Part shown: positions 47,401 through 59,425 of the stretch, piece after piece
Numbering within the stretch: position 1 is the first letter of the stretch
Layout: each line of letters starts with the position of its first letter
DNA from: Globisporangium splendens
Lineage: Eukaryota; Oomycota; Peronosporomycetes; Pythiales; Pythiaceae
DNA: 64,000 nucleotides
Assembly (NCBI GenBank): GCA_006386115.1
Contig: VFIW01000006.1
Coordinates: 1,260,706-1,324,705 of the forward strand
Direction: 5' to 3'
Program-made: the position numbers and the translations under genes
Notes under the pieces: model-generated
Told to the model about the DNA's origin: nothing
Seen by the model: only the letters and a program-made list of their open reading frames with translations
Database searches by the model: none

Positions 47401-50400
47401 CAGCACTCTAGCAGAAACAAGCTACTTGAATATTGGGAGAAGAACGTAATTCCTGCGATCGAGAGCTACGTTTCTGGTTCATTCAAGAGTTACGAGATGG
47501 ATTACTTCTTCGCTCAACTGCGCGAGCCTTTGCGTGAAGGCAATTCAGCTGCTGCGTTGAAGATCGCATATACGTTGTGCGATGGGCACGTACCATCTGG
47601 TTGCGTCTACCCGGATCGAGATACAGACTGGTCAGCTCTACAAGTAGATGAGATCGAAATTGGAGGACGGTATTTGATTTCTGCCGAAGATTTTGGCGAC
47701 AGTGGATGGCCCCGCGAAATGATCTGGACGATTGGGCACTCTGGCGTTGTACGTGTCGTCCATCCGTCTGGAATGCTATTGCTGGAGGTCATGAATCCAG
47801 TTTCATCTACGATGGAGTATTGGTGGTATCACGTTGACAATTTGAAACCTTGTGCGACGTCAATTCACTCCTTTTCGGACCAATCGATCGCTGATTTTGG
47901 CGAATGTGAGAATCGACTATTGAAGATGAACAAGCATTTAATCTGCAGCATTGCGCGCAAAAGCGTATTCGACTTGCTTCAAGTTGCTCCAGATCATGTG
48001 ATGTCTTTATCGATCGATCGGAAAAGCCAGCGACAAGAGTCTGCCTCAGAAAATCGGTACGAGTTGGGAGATTTGTTGAAGCTGGCAGCGACGGCAGACC
48101 TGGGATGCCCCGATAAAGTTGCTGAATCAGAGGCATTCTGTGCTGAAGTTGACATTGGAGAAAGTTCGAGCAGCCCACGTGGAGTTGGCTCTTCACGCTA
48201 TCCACACGTCCCAATGCTACAGAAGATACTCAGCAAGCACTTTGATCAAACTGTTGAGATCAAGACAACTCAACGATTGCCAGATGAAGTACTGCCATTG
48301 ATAACGAAAAAGAAGACAAAGCCAGTGAAAGGTAGTGGCGTGTCAAGCAGTTCGCTGAAGCCAGCGCAAGGGAAACTCTGTCAGCCAGATGCAGAGCCGC
48401 CAGCTTCTCCAATCAAGTATCGATTCATGCTGATGGAGTCCCTCCTTCGTGAGCTCAAGAAGTGCTTGGACAACTCGACCTCATTTTTGCAGCGCAATTC
48501 TTTCACTGTGACAAGCGAAAGTCCTCCGAAGCGAGTTGTGCTCGTTCACGTCCCTGACGCAACGTGCTTAGTTATATCGTTTGTCGTCCATCCAGTTCTG
48601 ATGGATCTTCCAGCTGGAAGCAGCTTGGAGTTCTTCAGAGACGAACAGTGCACAGATCGGATCTTTGGCTACTTTGGGGAGAAAAAGGGGCTCAATTATT
48701 TGCCACCTCTTGTCGTTCCTGGCGATCGGTGCTATGTGAAGACGTCACAAGGCATGTACGCTCGGTATAAATTTCGAGTGGATGCGCTGACTTCAGATTT
48801 CGGTCTCGCGCTGTGGATCGGAGAAGAGTTGTATCACAAGCTCATCACGATTTCTTTTACTGGGTACGAGATCGAGACGCTTCTTTCGAACTTGCTGAAC
48901 GCTTTTGTGAAATACCTCGGAACTGCAACATGCTTACCTATGAGTGCGAAGACTCCTGTTTTCCAACTTGTAGCCAAGCTAGTCAACTTTGCCTTGGGTA
49001 AAGGAATTCTTGGCGCTGTCCCGATTGCAAAGCTTTCGAGTGACTTAGTCAAAGAATTGACGATCGTGTATGACAACGAGCGAACGACGCAGAAGGGTCT
49101 CTTTTCGCTGTACACACAGCAGCTTGCAGAGCTGATCTCACTGATTGAGGAGGTTTCCTACCTGAAAGGCGGCACTTCACCAATCGTCAGTGGCTCGTGG
49201 TGGTCAGAGTTTGTTCGCATGGCAGCATTTACGCGGGTTCTCGCGCAAGGGAAGCGAGAAATTTCGAACCCAGAAGCGTTTAATCGGATTTACTGCGGTC
49301 GAGCTCCTATTCAAGAAATCAAAATCGCACACCTTGCGCTTTCAGGTACAGATCTGTTTAGCCAGCGGTTAATTGTACTCCAGAAACTCCCGAAGACGAC
49401 TCGAGTTACGGAGCTCCAGGCTTCCCTCTCGCGGTTTATTCTTCACCTGTCACTCGAAGAGTGCGGCGAAGCGGATGACCAAAGTGTCTATTCTGCAGCA
49501 GAAGTGACGCGATTTGGACTTTTCTCCAAGGTGCTCTACCTTCCTGTAGATGCTGACGGAGTGACGAAAGGATATGCAATCGTTGACGTGGGACGGGAGG
49601 ATATCATCATAAACCTCATCTCAAGAGTATCTCAAGAGAAGTTTGAGTTTGAAGGAGAGCGCACCAGTGATGATTCCGAACTGGCTTCTCGAATCGCGTC
49701 CTTGGCAGAGAAAGCGAGCAATAACTTCACTGGTCGGGCAGACGAGGCGGATGCTGCGCAAGAAGATCAGGTTTGGTCATGCAGCGTCTGCACACTTGAA
49801 AATTCAGTGAGTGAAAGCGAATGCGCTGCGTGCGGTTCTCCTATTCCCGACGAACTTGCAAATATCGCTCGAGCCCGTACCAACCAGTCTGAAAGTGAAA
49901 ATGTGCCTGCTCAGTTGAGCACTAGCAGCAGCGATGGATGGGCTTGCTACGCGTGCACATTCTTAAATGGTTGGTCTGATTCACAGTGCATTGCATGTGG
50001 GAGTGAACGCAGTGCAGATCTAGTGCCACCGTCTCTGACATCCGAGACAAATGTGCTATCAGACGCAAGTCAACCCTCTAGTGCTGACTCGGACACGAAC
50101 ATTTTCCACGAGCTCTCCGCACTTCGGTTCGCTGATGCATTGTGTGTAGCGCAAGAAGTCGAGGTGCCACAAGTGAGAGGTTTTCTTCGAAAACTCTTCG
50201 TGGCAAGTGAAAACGATGGCAAGAAGGGTTTGGTTGAAGCATTTTCATCGGTGCTTCAATCGGAAGCCTCGCAATATGGATCGTCAGCAGAGAGCAAGAA
50301 AACGATTGAAGCCTTCGCAGCTCTCGTTGGAATGGATTCTCGCTGTGATCGTCTCCCAGCTGACGAGCTCATTCGAAAGTTGGTGAGCTCTGGTGTTGAT

Positions 50401-52244
50401 ACAGCTGAGACAAAGCCTGTGGAAATCTACCAGTGGCTTCGCAGTTCCGGATACGACCTCCAGTTCGACTTAAACCACTACCCATCAGCTGATGCTGCAC
50501 TGCATTCTCAAACAAAGTGGACCTTCCAAATGGATTGTCAGCTGATCGCTATGAGCAAAGCGCTGAGCTCGTCTATTGGGGTTTTGACACTATCAGAGTT
50601 GTGCCCAAGCCACATTAGCGCGAGAAAGCACGCGAAAGACTATTCGCTTCTTGCGTCACTTGAAACGAGAGACTTGCGACTGCGGTTTGCAATTTTGAAG
50701 ACGTTGAATCGCTTGCTTCTTGACGCATTGCCGCTCGTGAATCTGCGGCCGTGGAGCGATCCGAATTCGTTGCGCAATCGCATTGTTTCCATCAGACAGG
50801 TTGTTTTCCCAGGCGTGAAGATTCGGTTCTTTGCACAGACGCAAGATAACACGAGTTTTGGATGCAGCATGCACTCCGCCGAGAGCGGTGCCAAACGACC
50901 AATGGTGACTCTCGACAGACGAAAAATCTTTGGACGTCGATCACCAGGCTCGCCGCTTCCACTCGACGATCCAAAGAAGTCGTTGTTTGGAAGCGTCATG
51001 AAGCAATTGAGCACGATTAATCCGTCACTCCTGCGAGCAAAGCGGCCGACCGGTGCCAGCGACCCATTTGTTGCATTCATCGTCAATTTTGCGGGTGAAA
51101 ACGTGGTCGGTGAAGGCGGCCCATACCGCCAACTGTTTAACGACATCTCGAACGAGCTGCTTTCACCAGGCAATCCTCTGTTTATCCCGACGCAGAACAA
51201 CGTCATGAAGATCGGCGAATATCGTGAGCGTTATATTCCAAAACCAAGCAGTACCTCGAAAGACATGCTCAAGATGTATGAGTTTGTCGGACTGTTGATG
51301 GGCTGCTGCTTGCGAACAGGAGTACGCCTCAACATTCGTTTGGCACCAATTGTCTGGAAGATGCTGGTCAAGCAAAGCCTTGCATTTACAGATCTGGAGA
51401 GCGTCGACTTTTCGCTTTGCGAGAGTCTGAAGTATCTGGAGGCTTTGGTGGCAGAAGGTGGACTTGCTTCCGACGACGTAATTTACGAATCATTCACGTC
51501 CACGCTCAGTGATGGCACATTGGTCGAGTTGAAACCGAATGGCAGTAGCATCCCAGTGACGAAAGAGAACTGCAAGGATTACATTCGCCTGGTGAAAGCG
51601 ACGAGGTTACAGGAGTGTAAACCTCAGGTTGATGCGATTCTCCGTGGGATCGGTAAAATTGTTCCGGTGCAACTACTTCAGCTTTGCGTGTGGTCGGAAT
51701 TGCAGCAATGGATTTGCGGGAGTCTTGACATCAACGTGGAGCTTCTGAAGGTAATTGTTGTGCCTCGTTATATGGTGATAAATTGTCGGTTGTTGTTCCC
51801 CATGGAATAGTTTCCAATGCCTTTTGTGTGTTTTGTTCCTTGCAGCGCCACACAAGATATTCGTCGGGGATGAGTCCAGACAAATACCCGCATCTGGATA
51901 TGTTTTGGCGAGTATTATCGGCATTTACCGAGGAGAACAAGCGGCGATTCATCAATTTCGCATGGGGACAGGATACGTTGCCAGCGGATGATGCCGAATT
52001 CGATCGCACCCACACACGCTTGTTGATCAAGGTACCGCCAGCGACAACAAAGAATCAAGATGATCTGCTACCGAAGGCAGATACATGCTTTTTCAACATT
52101 GAGCTTCCTGCGTACTCAACGGAAGAGATCATGCGTGAGAAATTGCTGTTGGCGATCACACTGTGCACGAGTCTCGACGGAGACGACCAGGCTGGTCACT
52201 TGAGCATTTATTATGCTGGCGAAGATGACGACGGAGACTATTGA
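38446..52244 (+). CDS. Giant HECT E3 ubiquitin ligase, 4,519 residues
   Basis: Only four exons (38446-44819, 44887-47029, 47107-51750, 51846-52244) carry 13,560 coding bases. Order of visible parts: acidic tract (about 45-125); propeller-like segment ([19 protein letters not shown], near 480); MIB/HERC2 domain ([17 protein letters not shown], about 645-710); ZZ zinc finger (about 815-850); UBA-like patch (near 970-1010); second ZZ ([16 protein letters not shown], about 2,432-2,475); two RanBP2-type fingers ([10 protein letters not shown], near 3,729, and [10 protein letters not shown], near 3,783); C-terminal HECT domain (about 4,150-4,519) with catalytic Cys near 4,468 in [15 protein letters not shown] enzymes accept ubiquitin on this Cys and pass it to substrates. 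The layout resembles HERC2/HECTD4 without RCC1 repeats. The substrate is unknown. Confidence 0.85.
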
Positions 52245-52614
52245 GTGTGTGGACTCTTGTGCGAAACGAATATATATGTGTATGTATGTGCCAATGATTA
52301 AGTTTGTAAAGGAATGAGCATGTGGATGGATGTGAACGACGAAAGTACGTAAAATCGCTGCATTTTCCTAGTTGTTTATGACGCCTGAAGCAAGCGTTCC
52401 AAAACATAGAAGCACACGCATGGCTTCGCTGCAGAACAGAGCCCGCTCGCTCCTCGTCTTAAAAGGTTACGTGCAAGTCGGGGTAGCGCTCTTTGACGGC
52501 GGCTGCTGTTTCTCTCGTGACACTAGATGACAAACGCAAGACACAAAACACAAACAAGCGAGAGAAAAAGAGCAAGTGACAAGACAGCACTGTGCAAACG
52601 AGATGCCTGCCTGG
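52245..52614. other. Convergent 3' region, HECT ligase and LRR gene
   Basis: These 370 bases between two stop codons contain a TATATATG stretch and no gene. They probably comprise two 3' untranslated regions. Confidence 0.5.
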
Positions 52615-54084
52615 CTAGTTGTCGTGAACGTACGTTGTGTATCGAAAGTCGATCTTCTTGAGACGCTTGCGCTCCGGTTCCTGCTCGCCTTCCGCCGTCG
52701 CTGCAGGCGGCACCGCAGCACTGGGCTCCGCGTCATTGGTGGCACCCATTTTGACATGAATCGCAGACACGATCGCCTGGATTGAATGAAAGAAATCATG
52801 AGAATACAATTAATTGTCAATATTGCAAATGCATCGAACACAAGTGCGCAAACGTGCATCCGCCGAGACGCTTTTCACGCCGCACAAGTTGAGTTCCTGG
52901 ATGTTCCGTCCGCTGGCCGCAATGTAATGCAGCAGCTGGTCACTGCAGGCAGATTTAAAGCACGCAACGTATTCCGTCCGTCAACACCAAATTCATCAAT
53001 CCCATAGAATCAAGCCGAAACTAACAACACGTACGTGATTGCGACATTCCAGTGCAGACACAGTCGCGACATGGCGTCTCGTTTCTTCAGAAGAGCGATC
53101 ACGGCATCGTCCGAGACAGCACAGTATCCGATGCTCAAGCTGTGAATCTTTCGGCACTTGGACATGATCGTCTTCAGGGTGCTGCATACAAAAAAGATCA
53201 CAGTGAGCCGCTATGAGAAGCCTCAACACAACCCAATCGCATTCACGTACTTGTCCGTGACGGGGTGGCCCGAAATGTGCACGCGCGTAAACTTGGCGTG
53301 GTTCGGGTGCTTCTCGATGAACTTTGTGATCCCCTGGATGGTCATGTTAAAATTCCCACCAATGTCGATACTCTACGGGAGTAAACAGAAACAACAAAGA
53401 GCAGCACACGTTAGCAATAATGATTAGCATCACCACCTTTTCGCATAGGTGACAAGCTTCGTGCCAAAAGCTTGGGCGCGTGCTTGCGCAGATGGTCAAG
53501 CGAGAGATCCGTGAGCTTCCGACAATTCTCGATATTCAGGTCCTTAATGTCTACAGCAGCAAGTAAACCATCTCAGTATCGTCCACATGATACGGCCAAC
53601 AAGCACACACAGACGAACCTGAACAATTGCGCAAAAGCACTTCAACCGCGTCGTCCGTGAGACGGAAGCACCCGGAAAAGTTCACAGTATGCAGCTTTGG
53701 GCAAATCGTCGAGAGCTATTCAGGTCGCATTCACACACAACAGACAACCTCAGAAGGACGCCTTTATGTCTTACAACACCAATAGCATGTACGCACCTTG
53801 GTCACAAACTTGGTGCTGATCTTGGCGCCGATGATCTCGATGCGCGTCATGCTGGCGTGGAAGAAGCTGTCGGGGAGGATGTCGTCGGTGACGCGGCCGC
53901 CCTGCAGCAGCGCGCGGATGATCTCCTGCTTGACCTTGTGGGTGCGCGTCTTGGCAGGTTTGCTGATGCGGTGCATGCGCTCGATCGTGCCGTCGTTCAC
54001 GATCTGGCCCGCGTGGCGCACCGACTTGGAGATGTACTTGAGCACGAGCTTGTCGAGACTCGGCACTTCGCGGCGGAACGCCAT
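52615..54084 (-). CDS. Leucine-rich-repeat protein (F-box/LRR-like), two GC-AG introns
   Basis: Seven exons (54084-53797, 53715-53619, 53550-53465, 53372-53251, 53181-53035, 52942-52858, 52776-52615) give 328 residues. Cysteine-containing LRRs recur ([76 protein letters not shown]), as in F-box/LRR or AMN1-like proteins. No F-box is evident in the first 96 residues. The C-terminus is low-complexity then basic (KRLKK). Introns 3 and 6 begin GCACG, not GT; only these positions preserve both phase and repeat register, so they appear to be GC-AG introns. Function is probably protein-protein binding, perhaps in a ubiquitin ligase; this is not provable here. Confidence 0.72.
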
Positions 54085-54439
54085 TTTCAATTCTTGTGCT
54101 TTTTGCTGCCTGCCAAAGACGAGTGCGAACCTGGCATTTGTAAAGTGCGTACCTGATCATTCCGAACTTATGACTCTAGGTGCGCGTCATTCAGTCGGCA
54201 CTCTTAAGTCAACGATTGTGGAGGAAACGGATAGATCGACAAGTGATAGATCGACGGCAAATGAAGCGATGTTTCTCGTGTCGAATGAATGCATTTTTTG
54301 GTTCTTTTTGTATTAGTTGTCGCTATCTCTTTGCATCACACGCACTGTCATTTGGTGCGGCGATGGTGTTGCATACCACAGAAAGAGAATAACACAAACA
54401 CAACGTCCCACCGTACACGTTCTCCTCGCTTTCTTCACC
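54085..54439. other. Intergenic between the LRR gene and PSMB5
   Basis: About 355 bases containing the LRR-gene promoter side and the PSMB5 3' flank, both on minus. No gene is seen; readings extending in from PSMB5 are shadows. Confidence 0.45.
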
Positions 54440-55312
54440 TTAGTACGCACGGTCGTGGTCGTGGAGCTCATCGACATCTTGGTGCACCACGTGCTTGAAG
54501 CCATCAGGCTTGAAGATGTACACGTTGCACATGCCGCCACTGTACGCATCACGGTGCGTGGCGTGGTAGATTGCGTTCTTACCGAGCTCCACGGCTTCGT
54601 CGTCGGTCAAGTCCCAACGCCAGTTGGTGTCCAGCACACCATACGCGTACGTCGAACCGGAGCCGACCGAGAACTTTGGAATCTCTTCGCTCGCACGGAA
54701 GCGCGAGCCTTCGTCGTCGACGTAGTAGAGCGTGGGTTTGCCATTGTCGTACCCCATGAGCATCATGCCGAGCGACATACCGTAACGCTTGTAGTAGTTG
54801 CACGTGTTGGCGATCAACTTGGACGCCGCGCGCACCGAAATGCGGTGGCGGTTGCGCAACTCGTACATGCGGCACTGCACCGCCAAGTTGCGTTGCCAGT
54901 ACTGGCAATCCGCGGCCGAGCCGGCCATGGTCGCGAGCATGTAGTCGTTGATCGGGTTGATCTTCTTCACCTGACCCGAAGCAATGAACGGACCCATGGT
55001 CGAGCGCGAGTCGACAGCCACGACAATGCCACCGTTGTACACGAACGCGAGCGTGGTCGTACCCTTCGCGAACTTGAGCGTCTGGTCGTTATCTTCCGTG
55101 TACTTGACCTTAAAGTTGGTGCGCGAGTACTCGGCTGGGTCGGCGACCGGCGGCAGGAGAAAGCCGCTGCCGAGCGCATCGGGAACGGTGGCCGCGACGT
55201 CCAGCTGGTCGTGCATGGGCATGTGCATGTTGGGCATGGCGCCGCCGTAGCTCATGGTGCTGCCGCGACTGCCGGCGCGCAGGAAATCCAGCTTCATCAC
55301 AGGCGCACTCAT
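54440..55312 (-). CDS. PSMB5: 20S proteasome subunit beta-5 (chymotrypsin-like)
   Basis: A single exon encodes 290 residues from the ATG at 55312. A propeptide of about 83 residues ends at KFAKG; autocleavage before the Thr would yield the mature N-terminus TTTLAFVYNGGIVVAVDSR. The catalytic nucleophile Thr1, Asp17 (in AVDSRSTMG) and the active-site Lys33 (in QVKKINPINDY) are all present. Further beta-5 landmarks are AGSAADCQYWQRNL and SLGMMLMGYDNGKPTLYYVDDEG. The subunit carries the chymotrypsin-like activity of the 20S core, in cytosol and nucleus. A 337-codon reading on the opposite strand is a shadow. Confidence 0.96.
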   Translation of the reverse strand: MSAPVMKLDFLRAGSRGSTMSYGGAMPNMHMPMHDQLDVAATVPDALGSGFLLPPVADPAEYSRTNFKVKYTEDNDQTLKFAKGTTTLAFVYNGGIVVAVDSRSTMGPFIASGQVKKINPINDYMLATMAGSAADCQYWQRNLAVQCRMYELRNRHRISVRAASKLIANTCNYYKRYGMSLGMMLMGYDNGKPTLYYVDDEGSRFRASEEIPKFSVGSGSTYAYGVLDTNWRWDLTDDEAVELGKNAIYHATHRDAYSGGMCNVYIFKPDGFKHVVHQDVDELHDHDRAY

Positions 55313-55956
55313 CTTGTTTCTTCTTTATGAGCCTCTTTCTTCCTGTGTGCGTTCAAGGCAGAAAAAAAGATATCCCTCCCCCTTTTTCGAGAACACTACG
55401 GTAGTGCGTTGTGTTAAGTGCGTATCTGCATTCCACTAAATACGATGGATGTCGTTGCTTGATTCGATTAAGTGCGTTTTCTTCCATTTTGCAGGATCGT
55501 CATTTTCCGTTTTGGCTGTTGTCAGTGATGAGTTGTCAGTAGGGGAAAGCTGGAAGGTGGCACGAAGGTCGTTCGAATTTGGTGCGATTGTCCACTGTGG
55601 GACGTTTTATATCGAATCTACTCTCAAACTCAGATTTGCAGTGGCTCAGCACAAGAATCAAATATATACTAAGCATACACCTAAGTCTGGTTTTGAAAGT
55701 AGAATATATACTCTTGAGTAATATTGGGTGAGGGTGCATCGCAACGCCTGCACCGCCAACTCGGAATCATTTGGCGCATCGCGAGACAACCCCAAGCAAA
55801 ACACACACACATCTCAGTTGGCAAAGGACACACCATCTCCATCCGCTGCGACGTGTGTTGAGGCCTTCCTTCCTTCCTTCCGTCGGCCCTTCCTCTCTCT
55901 CTCTCTCTCTCTTTCCCAGACCGAACGCACAAACCAATCAGCAGGCGTCGAGAGCC
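55313..55956. promoter_or_regulatory. Divergent PSMB5 / SPX-transporter promoter region
   Basis: A 644-bp gap between divergent starts. A CT run lies at about 55893-55912 and one CCAAT (ACCAATCAG) at about 55934, both just before the transporter ATG and probably in its leader or core promoter. No gene is seen. Confidence 0.5.
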
Positions 55957-58900
55957 ATGAAGTTCGGCAAGCAGCTCGAGATCTCGGCCAACCCGGAGTG
56001 GCGCGACTCGTATGTGCAGTACAAGCGGCTCAAGCGGCTCATCAAGCGCGTGGCGTTCGAGGTCGAGAAGCAGACGCGCAAGCAGGAGAAGCTGCAGCAG
56101 CAGCAACAGCAGCAGTACGGCATGTCGCCGCCACAGGACATTGCGGGCAACATGCCCAGAAGCAAGGCTGGGGGCAGTCCGCACTCCGATGGCGACGATG
56201 CGCTCTATCTGCGCGTGGATGAGACGCACCCGCTGCTGCGCGCGGCGATCGACGAAGTGAAGGCCGCGAAGGAGGATTTCTGGGAAGTCACGGGCGACAA
56301 CCTGTCGGTTGTGAACGACTTCTACACGGGGAAGATCGTGTCGCTGCAGAAAAGCATCAAGGACTTTGAAGAGACGCTCGCGGACGAGCAGAACTCGAGA
56401 GGTCATGTGCACTCGCGCGGTCGAACGCTTTCGCAAGGTATGTTCGGTGCATTATGTGCATGCACCTGCGCATTTTGGCTCACTAGTCTCGTGTGGGTAT
56501 TGCCGGCATGCCTTATGCATCCATGTTAGATCACGGCTTTGCCGCGTTGCAAGACATTTACGATACGCTTGTGGATTTGCGAACGTTTGTGCAAATTAAC
56601 CACTCGGGGTTCCGAAAGATCGTCAAGAAGGTACGTCATATCTGATCAAGTGTTAGTGAGGTATCTTTTGCGATATGGACTGAGAAGCTCATTGCGCGTT
56701 CGCTGCTGTTTCTATGATTTTACAGTTTGACAAGACGACGAAGGACAATCAACTGAAACAGTTCATGAAGCGCCTGGAAAAAGAGAAGTTCTATGCGTCG
56801 AACGACATCGATTTGCTGATGGACCGAGTGTTTGGGCTGACGTCAAAGTACGGCTCTTGGGCACGCTTTTGTTGGTACTTGACTGCCTGTCGTTAACCGA
56901 TCATTCTCTGCTTCTTTCCATTCATTCTCCTTGAAACGTGATTAGAGACAAGCTGGAAGCTGGCAACATGGAGCGTCGAGTGAAGCGAATGCAAGGCGAT
57001 CAGCACTCACTTCTTCGCAAAGTACGTGCTAAGTCGTAATCACAGCCTGCCGTATGTACTGACTAACAACCTTTATGCAGGTGAAATTCGTGCCATTTGG
57101 CATCTCGCTCTTCCTCTTCGTGTTCCTGCTTATCGTCCGAATCACGCCCGAAGGTACTAGATGACGCTTTCGCAGTTCTGGTTTAGCGGATGCGGCTACT
57201 CACGAATGTTTGTCTTCGTATGCGTATGCTTGTGTCTATCAGGTCATGATGTGCAGCAACGGTGTCTCGCGATGCTAGTGTTCATCACGTCGCTGTGGGT
57301 GACGGAAGCTGTGCCATACTTTGCGACTGCACTTCTTGTGCCTCCGATGGTTGTGTTTCTGTCGATCCTGAATGACAAAGCCCACCCAGACACGCTGCTT
57401 ACACCAAGTAGGACAAACTAGCATTGTGCAATGTGGAAGCAAGTGCATCTGTCTAATCTTCACTCTTTGTGCGTTGTGTATGCAAACAGAGCAGGCGGCG
57501 AAGGAGGTGATGTCGCAGTTAGTCAACCACACCACGATTCTGATTATGGGCGGGTACGTCTACGTCGCCGAAGCGTTAAGTGGAGAGGGTATGACGGGTC
57601 GCTCTCTAACTGAGGAGGCTTGTCGCTTTGACATTATTCTGCTAGGTACTCCATCTCGGCGGCGTTTGCCAAGTGCCAAATCGAGCTGTACATTGCGGCG
57701 TTCTTGCAGCGTCGCTTTAAGAAAAACCCGAACCTGTTTCTTCTCGCGATTATGATGATGGGGCTCTTCTTGTCTATGTGGATCAGTAACCACACAGCCC
57801 CGGTGTTGTGCGTTTCGGTAAGGCAAAGCACATGAGATTCCTTTGACTTTTGTGGCTTGCTCATCATTAATGTTGTTGTTCTTCATATCGCAGGTGCTTC
57901 TTCCAATTATCCGAGACTTCCCAACAAATAGTGCCTATGTGAAGACGCTTCTCATCGGGTTGGCGTTTGCCTGCAACCTCGGTGGTATGATGACTCCGAT
58001 TTCGTCGTTACAGAACACCCTAGCCGTCTCGTATCTCGAAAAGGCAGGGTACAGTATCTCATTCGGGCAATGGATGGCACTCGCTGTTCCATTTTGCACG
58101 GTGTCGACTATTTTGGTACGTAGTGCTCTTTGCATTTGTGCTGAGATCAACATTTTCAGTGGGAATCTAATGCTGCATTGTGGTTGTTCGTGTGATAGTG
58201 CTGGATGTTCTTGCTCTGGGTGTTTGATCCAAAAGACGCAAAGTATATCCCACAGATTGTCTACGACCAGAAACAGAAGATTAGCAGTCTCCATGTTGCG
58301 GTGATCGCACTCACGCTGCTCACGATCTTCTTGTGGGCTACGTTCTCGGTCACAAGCATGACGTTTGGTGACTTGGGTATCATCTCGCTCATGTTCATGG
58401 TGCGTGCGTGAAGTGCTGTGTTGTATCTGTTATTTGCTGTGAACTCAACTTGGTGTGTTGTACTTACTGCGATCCAGTTCGTGATGTTCGGCACTGGAAT
58501 GCTGAGTCAGTTCGATTTCAATTCGTTTTCGTGGCACATCTTGTTCTTGATCGGTGGTGGCAACGTCCTGGGAGATGTAAGTTTTTGGGCAGCAGTTCAT
58601 CTGTTATCTGTTTGAATCTGTTGAGCTGGAGCTCCACTCACTCACTGCCTTTGTGAACGTTCTTAGGCTGTTCAACGATCGGGATTGTTGGACACGCTGA
58701 GTCACTCGATCATCCACGCGTTGCCCTCGGGAAGCGTGTGGGTCGTGACCGTGTCTCTGTGCACGCTGGTGCTGTGCTTGACAACGTTCGTATCCCACAC
58801 GGTGGCATCGATCATTCTGCTTCCGATCATTGTGCAACTGAGCATCCAGATCGGACACCCACACATTCCTGTGATCTGCTGCGCATTGGCGATCTCTGCT

Positions 58901-59197
58901 GGTAAGAATGAGAAGTATGCACTCGATTTCCCCATCTTCGTTGTATTTTTCTAACTTGAATGACTGTGTTCGTGTATGCATCATACAGCGATGGCGCTCC
59001 CGTTTTCGTCGTTCCCGAACATCAACTCGCTGTTGGTGCTGGACGACCACGGCCAGCCGTACCTGACGGTGCAAGATTTCCTGCGCGTCGGCGTCACGTT
59101 TTCCCTCATCACGTCCGTGCTCATCGTCACGCTCGGGTACATGCTGATCATCGGGGTGCTGGGCTTCAACATCTCGCCATCGGTCATCACTGTTTAG
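55957..59197 (+). CDS. SPX-SLC13 (Pho87/Pho90-like) phosphate or anion transporter
   Basis: Thirteen exons (55957-56437, 56530-56630, 56726-56847, 56946-57021, 57081-57153, 57243-57407, 57490-57553, 57646-57817, 57894-58115, 58199-58399, 58478-58576, 58667-58901, 58989-59197) give 739 residues. Residues 1 to about 255 are an SPX domain, starting MKFGKQLEISANPEW with YKRLKRLIK, and with the Lys cluster RKIVKKFDK (about 189-197) that binds inositol pyrophosphates. The rest has about ten to twelve membrane segments of the SLC13/DASS type: WVTEAVPYFATALLVP, MWISNHTAPVL, GMMTPISSLQNTLAV and ALPFSSFPNINSLL are its substrate and sodium-site signatures. Fungal relatives are low-affinity phosphate carriers at the plasma membrane. 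Phosphate is the likely substrate by analogy. Confidence 0.9.
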
Positions 59198-59425
59198 ATC
59201 CCAAACACTTTCGCTTCCAACTCTCACTCCTATTTCCCCATATGACAGCGAGCACACCAGCAGAACAGGGCTTAGAGAATGGAGACAAGATACAACTAGA
59301 CGAGCATTGTCGTTTTCCTCGTTGACAATTTCAAGTCAACACGTTCCACTCCCATGTGAATAAAATAACGAATAGCAGCTCGATTCGAAGCCGAAGCAAA
59401 GTGGTTTCTGGCGCAATGTTTTACC

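Noticed and set aside
54317..55330. 337-codon plus-strand frame opposite PSMB5
   Set aside because: Mirror reading of a strongly recognised proteasome subunit; Val/His/Arg-rich composition is typical of an antisense shadow.
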